Source of the DNA: Adiantum capillus-veneris
Lineage: Eukaryota; Streptophyta; Polypodiopsida; Polypodiales; Pteridaceae
Reading direction: 5' to 3'
DNA length: 64,000 nucleotides
Assembly: GCA_014529385.2 (NCBI GenBank)
Contig: CM043968.1
Coordinates: 22,561,484 to 22,625,483 of the forward strand
The notes under the pieces were generated by a model. That model was not told the DNA's origin and made no database searches. It saw only the letters and a list, made by a program, of their open reading frames with translations. The translations under genes and the position numbers were made by a program. How positions within the stretch are numbered: position 1 is the first letter of the stretch; every line of letters starts with the position of its first letter. Shown piece by piece: positions 10,575 to 23,740 of the stretch.

Positions 10575-13500
10575 CTGTTTAATTAATATAAGACCAGCTT
10601 AAGGACGAGACAAGACAGTTGGAAAAAAATTTGCAAGCTCGACAATGTTTTGAGCTTACCATGGAAGTTAACTCAGGTGTGTGTTGAGCCAGAGGCCTTT
10701 TCACGACAGTAGGTGCAGCTGATTTAACAAATGAAGCCTTAGCTGCCCGTGCAGGGTCTTCTAAGGGGATCGAAGGTGCCATCATGGGTGGAGCACCAGG
10801 CAGTACTAGTGGTGGCCTGGCTACTGAGAGCGGTGGTCCAACAGGTGGAGGTCCCATAGGTGGAGGTCCAAGCGGAGGCCTAGGAGGCCCAGGAAGAGGT
10901 AAACCAGTTGGGAGCAACCTCGCGGTAGGGAGAACTGGCCCTGACAATGAAGGCCTGAAACCAGGTGGTGGTGGTGGAGGAGGAAGCCTTTGTACACCAG
11001 GTGGAAGCACATCCAAAGAACTCCCAGGCTGAATCAGCCCTTGTTGTGGAGGCCTCAACATGCCCACAGGAGGTGGTGGAGGTGGTGGCAATGGTAGCGA
11101 GCTTGCAGGCCGTGGAGGCACTGAAGGCGGAGGCCTTTGTTGTAGGGTTTCATCCTGTGAATCTTCCATGTTTTGCTTTGCTTTGACTTCCTGAGTGTTC
11201 GTATCCTGTACCAAGAAACAACCGTGCTTAACTTTGATAACGGACACGCACCATAAGCGAAAAGAATTCGGTTCAAGCAAGCTATACCCCGTCTTGAGCA
11301 CCACCAGCATTGCTAACAGCTTTCTCGCCCCCAATTTCAGATCCCGAAGGGTCAGCAACCCCAATGCCTGGAGGGAGGGGCTGTGATTGCCTTGGAGGTG
11401 GTGGCGGTGGTGGCAAAACCTGTGTTCGCACTCTTGGGGGAGGCCCAGGGGGCGGAGGTGGGGGAGGAGGTAGAAGGGGAGTCCCAGAAGCCATGGGGCG
11501 AGGAGGTGCTGGAGGCGGAGGCGGTACTGGAACAGGTAGCGGAATAATAGCTTCTTCAGCAGATGAAGTTCCTTCACCTACTGAAGGAAGAGGAGGAGGA
11601 GGAGGTATAGGTATAGCTGCCTCACCGTCAAAATCTTCAACACTAGCTGGATCATCTCCTGCAAGTGGAATCCTCGGCCCTGCATAAAAGCACCAATCAT
11701 GAAAACTAATCACCAAATTCATGACAACAAATGTGACGAGAAATTGATGTTAAATATACCGATAGAAGATTTGTACATCGGAGGCTTTCCTGGAGGTGGT
11801 GCACCAGTAGGATTCAATGTTGGGTGAAAATAGACAGAATCCTGCATTGTTTGCAGATCATAATTCAATGAAAAACATCCTTATGTGCTACTCAGTGACT
11901 ACAGCATGAAATTGCAGCTAGAACACTCTCACCGATTAAAACCAAAAATACCTCTGGTTTCAACTGCTTGGCCTTCTGTTCTTCCTCTGCTGTCCTCCTT
12001 CTCGGTGCAGAGAGATGGCTGCAGGAGTAACCTACCTATTAAATCTAAGTCAAACAAAGGCAAAGGAGAGTGACACATCCAAAAAATAAGATCACCTGAA
12101 CATGATTGGCTCTTCTCCTTTCTCTCGCATCTTGTCTTCATACTCCTGCCACAACCACTTTCCAAGTCAGTATGTCCTCAGTAGTAATGCACCCCTCCAC
12201 TTCCACACCAAGCTTGAATAAGGAGATACAAAACAAGCTGAACAACACTGTTAGCAAAAAACCTGAATAAGCAATTAAAAGGAATCACCTTCCTTTTCTT
12301 CAGTACTAGATTAAGTGTGTCTTCGAGCTGCCTTTTCTTGTGTCTCCTTGTTTTATCCAATGCTCCATCAGCCTCTGCCATCGACATCATGAAATTAGCA
12401 GTGTATGCAAACCTTGCCCAGAATATAGTGAGAACAAACTGCTTGAATGGCAACAGCCTGTTAAGAGACATCCGTATGATTATCCAACTTATCCAAAACA
12501 CTGGTAGTGCAGCACTAAAGAAGCAAACTGCCCCACCTAGCAAACAGGCTTAATTAATGTCAACCGCCCTTCAATGCTGCTCAACTAGCGAAGGCAGAAT
12601 TGACTGGTTTCCAGCATCTGCCAAGAACTGTATTCAATAACAGACCTCAAAACGAGTCCAGCTGTTAAACACAGTTTGTTAATGTAGCAGGCTAGTCACA
12701 AAAGAACTCGCCAAAAAATCTTCAGTTACAAAGAACCAGTAGGTCAGATATGTGATCGCTGAGTAAATGCACGAGATTTACTTCCTCTGCTCAGCCATTC
12801 CTAGTAGCACTAGGCAAACAACTAAAGCCAACAAATTCAAAAAACATATAAGTTGCAATCACAGTTGAAAATACTCCATTCTTCACATATCATCTCTCCA
12901 CAAAATACTGTGGGACAAGTTCATAAGTACTTCGATATGTACAAACCTAATTTACAAAACCGTATACCTAGATGAATCCAGGATAAGCCCAGATTCACCC
13001 TTAAAGGAAAGGCAAGGTATAGACTCATGGTAGTTGCCCAAAAGACAATATAACCATCAGCTCCATCATGCATAGTACTGACACTAGGACATCCCCACTA
13101 ACATCATCAATGCCCAATAGTGTGTGAAGAACTAGGTACCAATATATGCTCCCACATACCCACACCACAGGTGTGTGCGCGCGCACACGAGCATACATCA
13201 ATATATGCACCCACACCACACGCACGCACACACACAGACGAGCATACATCAATACAAAGATCTGCATAATGAGTTTCTGTCATAACTCTAGAGATGCAGG
13301 GCAGACACGGCTATAACTAAGCTTAATTTACAAAGCACTTACATGGACTCAACCTAAATGCACATAGAGCCCTGCAAGGGAATCGCTGACATCCTGCGTG
13401 CCAAAATTCATTATTCCCAAAATAGACTTGAGGACTAGACTGAGAAAGGCTTCTAAGCTCTCAAGTAGCTACATGTGCACCAAAATTCTCGTGCCTTCTC

Positions 13501-14699
13501 CACCATTTTCTGTCTCTGTCCGTGTGAGCAGAAGCTATTGCCTCCTTCCACCCCATAGCCCCAGCAAAGCACAGCATCCACTCTTAACTACACCCTGCTA
13601 CTAGTCACTGTCTACCTGCATGGCTGTGCAATGCCCTGCTATGGAGTCCACCCTGCATCCGCCTCAGCCTGTTCCCACCTCTAGCCACTAGCCACACCCC
13701 TTGCATTCTCTGTTACCGCCCCAATTGCCAGCTTCTTGCCTCCTCTTATCCAATTTTCTTGATGGTGAATCTCTTCCTGACAATCAGACCTTGAGTCCCT
13801 ACCCTACAAGACGATCCTAACGCAGCCAGCACAAGACTGGACTTTTGAATCTCTGCCCTACATGCCTGCTTCCGATAACGTGTACTGTACAACATATATG
13901 TAGCACCCCCTTATGCCTTCAGTGTCAAGGCAGAGCCATCCTGATGACTATTGTTTAACATTTCGTAGTGTCTTTAATTTTATGGACCTTGCCTCATTTG
14001 CATGGTTATCTTGAGCATTCAGGTGCACACTATAGTGCTTCAGGTGGACCCTACTGTGAAACTATTATTATCAGGGGTGGAGAGAAGAGAAACTGCTGTG
14101 GCATCGCCTGTAATGCTAGGGTTTTCTGTCGCTTCCATGGCCACCTTCAACCCCTGTGGGTATCACATTCTGCTCTGCAAACCCTAAGTAGCGGCCTGCA
14201 ACCACCAGCCCACAGGCTGACCCTGCTTACCTGCGGCGACCTGCCCCTGCTTTCGCACACCCTAGCTACCCACCTGTGAGCTGCTGTCCTGCCGCCTGTG
14301 CCTTGCTGTCTTGCACGCCATTATTCAACTGTTTAGGGTTGCCTCTGCTGCTCGCTACTACAGGTAAAAGTGAACAGTGCACTCTCAATCATTCAGCATC
14401 TATTAGCCAGGGTTTTGGACCTTACCTCGGTGCAGCCCTACAGACGCCATTTCTTTTGCTCCAAGAAGATTTCAACCCTAGCTATGAGCTGCCTCTTAGA
14501 GGACTTCCCCCTTTAAGTCTTACTTTGGGCTTGCAACCCGAGCTATGAGCTGCCTCTCGGAGAACTTCTCCCTTTGAGTCTTACTTTGGACTTTCGAACT
14601 TTCTTCTTGGAATACTTTCGGCTCACAAGCATTACGACACGACATACCTTCTCTTCCCTTTGGTCACATTTATGTGTGTGTGTGCGTGTGTGTGTGCGT

Positions 14700-14762
<63 letters not shown>

Positions 14763-17700
14763 CTTCAACTTTTCAAGCTTCTACCCTTAAGACTTCAACA
14801 CTAAGGACTTTGACTGCCAACAACGGATCCCGTCACTCTCTCCTTTCCATCACTCCTGATCAGCCTTCAACGCTAAGGACTTTGACTGCCAGCAAAGGAT
14901 CCCTTGTTTTCCAGTCACTCTCTCCTCTCAATGACTCCGAGGGCAACATCTTGGAGCTTATCATGATGGGTTGTGGCATCTTTCAAGTTCAGCTTTAAGA
15001 CAATCGTTGTGCCGTGTCTCCCTATAGTCGCTTTCCTATTGTCGTGGGACTCAACTGTTGGTTTTGGAACGTTGAACACCAGACTAACACTAAGGACTTT
15101 AACAGCCAACAATAAATCCCTTGTTTCCGGTCACTCTCTCCTGAGTCCTTTCCATCGCTCCTGGTTCAGCTTTCAGGTTGCATTACTCGTGTAGCCACTA
15201 GGTGGGGAGCAAACATGGACAAAGGCTTCAGCCATGGAGTTTGTTCTACGCCATACTTTTGTTACCATATACATGTGGTAGTGATGTGTGTGAACACACT
15301 AGGACCGCCGGGGCATTTTTTCCCTCTTTAGGAGGTTTTTTCCCCCGAGCATTGTATATACGCCCATCACTCTAGGGCTATCTATCTTTCCATTGCACAC
15401 TAAGTAACACACTCTCTATTGTGTGCCTTGAGCTTCCTTCGTCTTCTCCAAGCTGTGTGCGTTTCTCTGCAACCCTAATTCCAACAATTGGTATCAGAGC
15501 AGGTTGCATCCTCCCGGGCTTAGTCGCCAGCTGCTCTAGGACACGCTTGCTCACTTTCTCCGATTACAGTGAGGTTTGGCGAGCGTTCGCAGGTCGACAA
15601 ATATTTCGGGCTCATTTCGGCCTCCGTTTCCACTACAAGCAGTACTGCACAGGCTATTTTGTCATTTTGTGTAGAATTTTTGTCAGTGCCGTTTTCTGCA
15701 TAACAGGTGCCTTACACTCTTCTACGGTTTGTGCTATATAGCACGTGTTGTTCCCGCTTCGTTTCTCCTATTTTCGGGCAGTTTTCACATCAGGTGCAAC
15801 ATTTACCATGGCTGACAACAACACAAATGTGTTCAAGATGTTTGTTGCTGAGGACAGGTTGGATGGGGACAACTACCCTATGTGGGCTTATATGGTGCAA
15901 CATGTTCTTGTGTCAAAGGGCGTCTAGAACATTGTGCAGGGCATTGATGTACGTCCTGGTTCTGAGGATGTTGAGGATGTTGCAGGTCTTGCTGCAAGGA
16001 TTGCTGCTATTAGAGTTGTTTTGCCTACAGCAGAACAAGCTCGTTGGGATGTAAAGGATGCGCAGGCTCATGCATTGATTGCGTTGTCTGTGAAGCGCAC
16101 CATTGTTCCTCACATTCGTTCAGCAAAATCTGCAAAACAGGCTTGGGATATTCTACAAGGTCTTTATGCAAGCGGCAATGAGGCTAAAATTGCTTTGCTG
16201 CGTAAAGAGCTAGAGTCGAAGATTATGCATGAGGAAGATGATATGGACACTTTCCTTGATAGTGTCAAGGATATCAATGAGCAACTTATTTCTGCAGGTG
16301 AAGTCATTTCAGACAGTTCCCTTGTGCAGACTGTTCTTGACGCCTTACCAGATTCCTACCAAACTTTTGTTAGTACTTGGAGACTGATGACCCAAGGAAA
16401 TCCTGAAGTTGTCAAGTTTGATGCATTATGCACATTGCTGTTGAAAGAGTCACTTTCCAGAAAAAACAAGACTAGGCAACGTGCAGTTGAACAGGCTTTT
16501 ATTGCTTCTCAAAGAAAGGGTGATAACAGCAATGCAACCACTTCTTATGGTTCTGCTGCGAGTGGCAAAACTTTTGTTCCTAATGCTTCTGTTGGTAGCA
16601 ATTCGTCTGGAAATTCTGGTGATAAGGGCAAAAAGAAGATGCACTGCGATTATTGTAAAGCTAATGATCACTTGATCAAGCAGTGTCCTACGTTGAAGGC
16701 CAAAGAGGCTAAGAAGAAAGAGGGTGGTTCCACTACAAATGCAGTCATTGTTGAGTCTTCTGTAAAAGGAGACTGTAATGCTAATGTTGATGTAGAATGG
16801 GCTTTTAGCACAGAGTGCACTTACAATCCTGCTGTCCATAATGCATGCTTGTCAGTTGCTGCAGATTTACATGTGTGGTATTTTGAGAGTGGTGCTACAA
16901 AGCACATTACCTCACCTCGTGAATTGTTCACCTCTCTCGAGTCTGTCCCTCGTGGAAATTCAGTCACTTGTGCCAACAATGCCTCTTATCCGGTTCAGGG
17001 AGTTGGAAAGATTGTGCTTACTGCTGCAAATGGCAGTTCTTTCACACTTGTTGATGCACTTTATGTACCTGAGATCAAGAAGAATCTTTTGTCTGTATAT
17101 GCACTTGCTAGACTTGGACTTGTAGTCAAATTTGTGGATGACAGATGTACAGTTCATGATCTCAGTTTTGGTCATGACATTGTTGCATCTGGGTTTTCTG
17201 CCGTCAGTGTGGACAAAATTTTCCAAATGCAATCACAGATTCAAGGGCTATTTCAGATGCAAAACTTTGGCATGCATGTTTTGGTCATCTGAATTTTGCC
17301 AGTTTGCTACGTTTGCAGAAATCTGATATGGTTGCTTCTTTGCCGCCTCTTGAAGCACCTGTCAAACATGTTTGTGAAGGCTGTATTTTGGGTAAGATAT
17401 AACGTTCTAAGTTTCCAAAGGATGGTTCAATTTAGGCCACATGCAGGTTGCAGCTTGTGCATAGTGATGTTTGTGGACCCATGCAAACTCCGTCCTTGCG
17501 CAATTACCTTTTACTTCGTGACTTTCATTGATGATTACTCCAGGCATGCATGGGGATTCCCGCTTAAAGCGAAGTCCGAATTTCTTATGTGCTTCAAACA
17601 ATTTCTGGCTATGGCTGAAAATGTCTCGAAATGTACTATGGGCACCCTCCGTTTCGATCAAGGAGGGGAGTATATGTCTCATGAATTTAATGCATTTCTG

Positions 17701-20700
17701 GCTAGTCGTGGGATAAAACACCAATGTACAGTGCCTTATACACCTCAGCAAAATGGTGTTGTTGAGAGGAAAAACAGGTCACTGACGGAAATGGCACGAT
17801 GTATGGTCAAAAGTCAAGCTTTGCCGCATTCTTTTTGGCTTGAGGCCATCATGTGTGCCACATGTGTACTTAACAGGTGTCCTACGAAAGCTTTGCAGTC
17901 TATTACTCCATATGAAGCATGGCATGATAGAAAGCCTTCTATTGAGCACATGCGTGTTTTTGGCTGTTTGGCATATGCTTTGGTGCCACAAGTGCAGCGC
18001 AGAAAATTGGATGATAAGGCTGTCAAATGTATTTTTGTTGGTTATAGTGCTGAAAGCAAAGGTTACAGGTTGTATCATCCGCAAACAAAACGTATTCTGG
18101 TTTCTCGCGATGTAGTGTTTGTGGAAGATTCTGTTCAGCCCTTGCTGTCATGTACTAGAGACAGTAATGTAAGCTCACAGGACATTTATGACACTCTGTT
18201 GCCTCTTTTCAGTGGTGGAAATACGAATGTAAGTTCCAATGAGGCAAATGTACAGTCTATGGGGGTTTCTGAAAATGTTACAGATCAGCCTATTACTGAT
18301 GCAGATGTACATGATGTACTTGATGAGGAAATGGCTGAAAATGAGCAGGCTAGAGGTATGCCAAAATGGCTGGTGCACACTTTGCGTGACAGTAAATTGG
18401 ATGCACCTTTGTCTAGTCGTACTCGTTCAGGCTCTCGCCATGCATCTTATGCATCAGATTGTTATGCTTTGGCTGTGTCTAGCTTACATGATGTTGAGGA
18501 GCCTCTGTCTTTTGATAAAGCCAGAATTCAGAAAATTGGATGGCTGCCATGCAATCACAATATGATGCACTTATAGAAAATGAAACATGGACTTTATGTG
18601 ATTTGCCTCCTGGCAAAAAGGCCATTGGTACGAAGTGGCTTTTACAAGTTGAAACGCAAGTCGGATGGCGAGATCGATCGCCATAAGGCTCGACTTGTTG
18701 CAAAGGGTTATGCATAGGCAAAGGCATAGATTATGAAGAGACCTTTGCTCCCACTTGTCGTATGACTACTGTGCGTTTTCTATGTGCATTGGCAACTCAT
18801 TTTGATTGGGATGTACATCAACCAGACATTGTTACTACTTTCTTGAATGGTGAGATATTTGAGGAAGTTTATCTAACGCAGCCTCGCGGTTTTGTCAAGA
18901 AAGGACAAGAGGACAAAGTGTGCAAATGTAACAAGGTTTTGTATGGGTTGAAGCAATCTCCTCGTGCTTGGTATGAGAAAGCTGACACTCATTTGGTGAA
19001 ACGAGGCTTTCGTAACAGTCCAACAGAAAGCACATTGTATGTAAAGCGTGAGGATGATGTACTTCTCATTGTGGTTCTTTATGTAGATGATTTGCTGATC
19101 ACTGGACCAAATGAGAGACATATTGCTGAATTTAAGGCTGATTTGAATGCTACTTTCAAGATGAAAGATTTGGGGCTGTTGCATCATTACTTGGGTATAC
19201 AGTTTAAGCAGTGTGATGGTGGTATCGCCTTGTGTCAGATAAGTTACATAGAGACATTGCTATGTAAGTTTGGACTTGACGATTGCAAACCTATTGCCAC
19301 TCCCATGGAAACAAGTTTGAAGTTGAGTCTACATGATGCTGGCGATCCTGCTGATGTCACTCTTTATCAAACTGTTGTTTGCTGTCTCATTTATGTATGC
19401 AACACGAGGCTGGATATTCAGTTTGCAGTCTCACAGGTCAGCAGCTTTATGCATAGGCCAGGGTCTAAGCATTGGCAGGCTGTCAAGAGGATTTTCTGCT
19501 ACCTTAGTGGCACTTTACATCTTGGCTTGTTTTCTCCCAAGGGGGGATCATTGCCCCGAGACTTACATGCTTTTTCGGACTCAGATTGGGCTGGTTGTTT
19601 TGACACGCGAGTGTCCACAAGTGGTTTTTGTTTCAAGTTGGGCAGTTCATGTATATCATGGTTGAGCAAGAAGCAACCTATTGTGGCCACTTCGTGTTGT
19701 GAGGCCGAGTACAGGGCAGTCTTCACAGCTACGGTTGAGTGTGTATGGTTCAGACGCCTTATGGCTGATTTGGGTGTTGGACAGGACACTACCAACACTA
19801 TCTACACTGACAGTCAGAGCACATTGGCAGTTGCGAGGAACCAATTTTTCATGCTCGCACAAAGCACATTGAGGTGCATTACCACTATGTGAGGGAGAGG
19901 CTCTCAGCAAGAGAGATCAGCTTGGCTTATGTGCCAACACAGGCCAACCTTGCAGATCTTTTCACAAAGGCATTGTCTCGTGAGAAGCTTGAAGCTTTCC
20001 GCAAGGCTTTCGGCTTACTCCCCTTTGTGGATTGATCATGTCCTCAGGGCATGGCACTTCCCTTTACTCATGTGCCAGCTCTCGTTCACCGCATCACTCC
20101 AGGGGGGATTTGTTACCATATACATGTGGTAGTGATGTGTGTGAACACACTAGGACCGCCGGGGCATTTTTTCCTCTTTAGGAGGCTTTTTCCCCCGAGC
20201 ATTGTATATACGGCCATCACTCTAGGGCTATCTATCTTTCCATTGCACACTAAGTAACACACTCTCTATTGTGTGCCTTGAGCTTCTTTCGTCTTCTCCA
20301 AGCTGTGTGCGTTTCTCTGCAACCCTAATTCCAACAACTTTGCAGGCTACATTACATCTTGCATTGCTACAAACATACTGGCACAGAGTATAGGAGTGGG
20401 TATATACAAAGGACTGTTACTGTTTACCACCGGTTCTATATGTAGACCAGGTCGTAGTTTCCACACTAGGATGCTCTTCTGACGACTTTGGTTCTTGGTT
20501 TACAGTTGCTCGCTCATGTGCCGTAGGACGGCTCTTACGACCACTACCACATGATCCATTAGCAAGAAAGCTCAGAATTGATCCTCATTCTTGTAGCCGT
20601 TGACACGGTTGATGTATGCCTTTGAAGTTTCGAAATCACATCATTGGTTGACACATGGATATTGTCACTTGGAATGCCAATGGATCGCATCACAGTAGCA

Positions 20701-23700
20701 TCAATGGTCCACGACAGAATTTGCTTCGCAGAGATTTGAATTTTGCGCTCTCTTGTAGATGAAGATGTAGATATACTTCTTATGCAGGAGCACAAGTTAT
20801 GTATAGACACTTATCATAGATGTGGCAAGTTGTTACATCAGGATTCTCGTACATTTTGGGAAACTCAGATTGGATAGAACTATTCTAGCGGTGGTGTATG
20901 CATTTGTGGGACGGTGGTGTCATTTTGTACGTGACCATGATACGTTGGCACATGGTAGAGCGATGTGGATTACTCTTGAGATTGTGACTCGTTGGTGTGA
21001 TGTACATCTATGCCCCAAATTCAGCTTGAGAGAGCCGAATTTTGGCAGATTTGTGGGTTAATGGAGGTGATTTCAACAATGTGGAGACCATTGAGGACTG
21101 GCGAGCCATTCAGCCTACATCTTTACCATATGAAAGCACCATGTGAGATGCTTGTGACAAATTCCTTTTTGCATAGATGCTAGGCATTTTTCGTGTATGG
21201 CTCGCACTCCACAATCAATTGAATTTTTGTGGGGTTTTAGAAGGCAGTCGGGTCGTTTACTAGAGCCACTAGATAGATTTTACGTGGGCACCTGAGTAGA
21301 GCATCTCACGGTGGGTCAATTACGATTATGCCTAGCTCTAATCATGCCCCAATGTCTTTGCATTTGAGACTTGAGAATTCCTCTATGCCTACACGAGGAT
21401 CGCACATTCTTGACTTGGTGTTACAGGATGCTTCATTGTATCAGTTGATTCAAGATGTTTTGACACGCACTAGTTCTGCAGATCCCGCGTCCCACCTGGC
21501 TACATATATCACTACGTCTTCCGAGGCTTGCAGACAGACAATTGCAGAGCAGCAACAAGACTTGTTCCACATAGAATGTGAGTTACATGACTGTTTAAGT
21601 TGCATAGGCCCGGGGCCGACCGCTCCAGGAGTTTCTAGGAGATGAGTTCTTGGGTGAGCGTGAGGTTCACACCAAAGAGACACTTAGTCACATTTAGACT
21701 CAGAGTCCAAATTAGCCTATCATGCTTTGGTCTCAACATGGATATCTGAAGCGGATATGTTGAATAAGTATTGCTTTGCACACTTCCAAGAGCTTCCCAA
21801 GGAGACTTCTATTAGAGCCTTACTAGATTCTACAGACAAGTTACACACAGATCTTGATGAGGTCCTTGACATAGCTTCAGATTATTTTGAGCATTTGCTT
21901 ACGACAGATCACCTCACTGATGATATTTTACATGCCAAAGAAGAGGTTTGGTCTCATGTACAACAAGTGGTTACAAAGAATATGTATTACACTTTACTAG
22001 TCCCCCTTCTCTATGCAGAAGATGCATGACGTGGTGGTTGGCCTACATGTGCCTCTTGTCCTGGACACGATGGATTTGACTAGACAGTTCTTCTTGCAAT
22101 TTTGGGATGCACTCAACCCCATCATGCTTTCGGGCTTAGAGCACATATTTGACACACAAGAGATGTCTGCCTCCCTCCGATAGTGCACCAACCAAGGAAG
22201 CACCTAACAAACGGTGTGTAAAGAGCCTGCTAGTCCATCATCCGATCTAGCCGAGTCAATGTGGGTCCTCTCGCTACCTATAGGATCCACAGAGGGGTTG
22301 TTGCCCGTACGAGAAAGATAGATGAGGCTATTCCACCTAACTGGCATGCCTACATCGGGGACAGATTCTTTTACCTTCTCATCAAGGTTGGTGGTTGTAC
22401 TTTGATCCTCACTCAAGAGTCTTGATCGTTGATCAGCAAGGGACTCTAGTCTTTAGCATTGCTAAGACTGGCATCATGGACGTCACATCATACTCAAGTT
22501 TCACAGTGAGATTCCACCTTATGAACAATTGAATACCATTGGCAGATTGTTAAGAGTGGTAGGCTCTTTCCAATGGAGATCATGTGTTGACCCCGTTTTC
22601 ACTACTGAGGAGGCATCACTTTGGAGATTGTGGATTTGACAAGGAAAACCCTTTGTTCAATTGGATTGGCATCTTGGTGAGCGGTAGAAGCCTTCGTTGT
22701 GTGATGATGGAGTCACTCTAGCCTTTTTTAAGTACATTGTCTTCTTGGGAGGAGGCTTCTACTGTGGACCCGGCACCCACCTCACCGTCCACGCTAGCCA
22801 CGATCAGTGCATCCTCCCGACTTTACACCGACAATTTTGGTCATGCATCTGGAGCCTCAAGATTAGCCGCAGGACATGTTTTTTCATGTGGATATACCAC
22901 ACACAAGATTTCCTATTGGCAATTAGGCGACAATCATGACTCGTCAGATATGTACTTTAGAGCCTAAGTCTGTGAGACACTATTTCTGGGTTTGTCCATA
23001 TGCACAGCTACTGTGGATGGAAGTTTGTTGTTTGTTGATTAGAGTGGGTATCCATGATGGGTTCGTGCCGGGGGGTGCAATTCCATGGATTTTGCAATTT
23101 CCGGGGTGTTTCATAGCCTGCTTAGAAGGTGTGTGTCTACGCAAGGTCGGATGCAAGTCATATCAAAGGCTCACATTGGGAGCTTAGGGGGGCATTTTTC
23201 CATTGAAATCACTTGTAACAAAATCTTACAAGCAGGGTTATGGTGGCAAAGTATGATGGCTGATGTAAGGGATTTCTACAAAACCTGTGACATTTGCCGG
23301 TGAATGAGAAGGACAATAACAATAGATATGATGCCGTTGCCAACGGATCTGATCTTCATGCTTACTTCCTTAGGATGTAGACCAGGCACTATACAGATGA
23401 TCCCAGATGCAAGTCACTAGTGATAACGGGACACAATTTTCACCACGATATGCAGCATCACGCTTTAGACCATGTGGAATCCATGTGTCAAAGTTCAAAG
23501 CACATAGTCCCTAGCAAGCAATCAACATGACATATTCAAAGCACCATGGGTGTGCCGGCTGCATACTCTTCGCAGCCAGTGGGATTCTTCAGGCGGCTCC
23601 TCCAAGGCAGCAGAGGAGTGCTGATGCGTCTTTCTTCACACATGATCATCGATTCTTTTCAGTCAAGATCATGCCCACATCACATGGCATTATGCACCCC

Positions 23701-23706
23701 GCTCCG

Positions 23707-23740
<34 letters not shown>

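Noticed and set aside
11310-11687. Glycine-rich plus-strand reading frame (GGGGGGG runs), like a glycine-rich cell-wall protein
   Set aside because: It is the exact antisense of the polyproline-coding WBP11 exon 7. The minus-strand frame has conserved family motifs and splice sites.
14276-14548. Cys/Leu-rich plus-strand ORF in WBP11 intron 2
   Set aside because: Overlaps a tandem repeat and lacks any family pattern. Probably chance in C/T-rich DNA.
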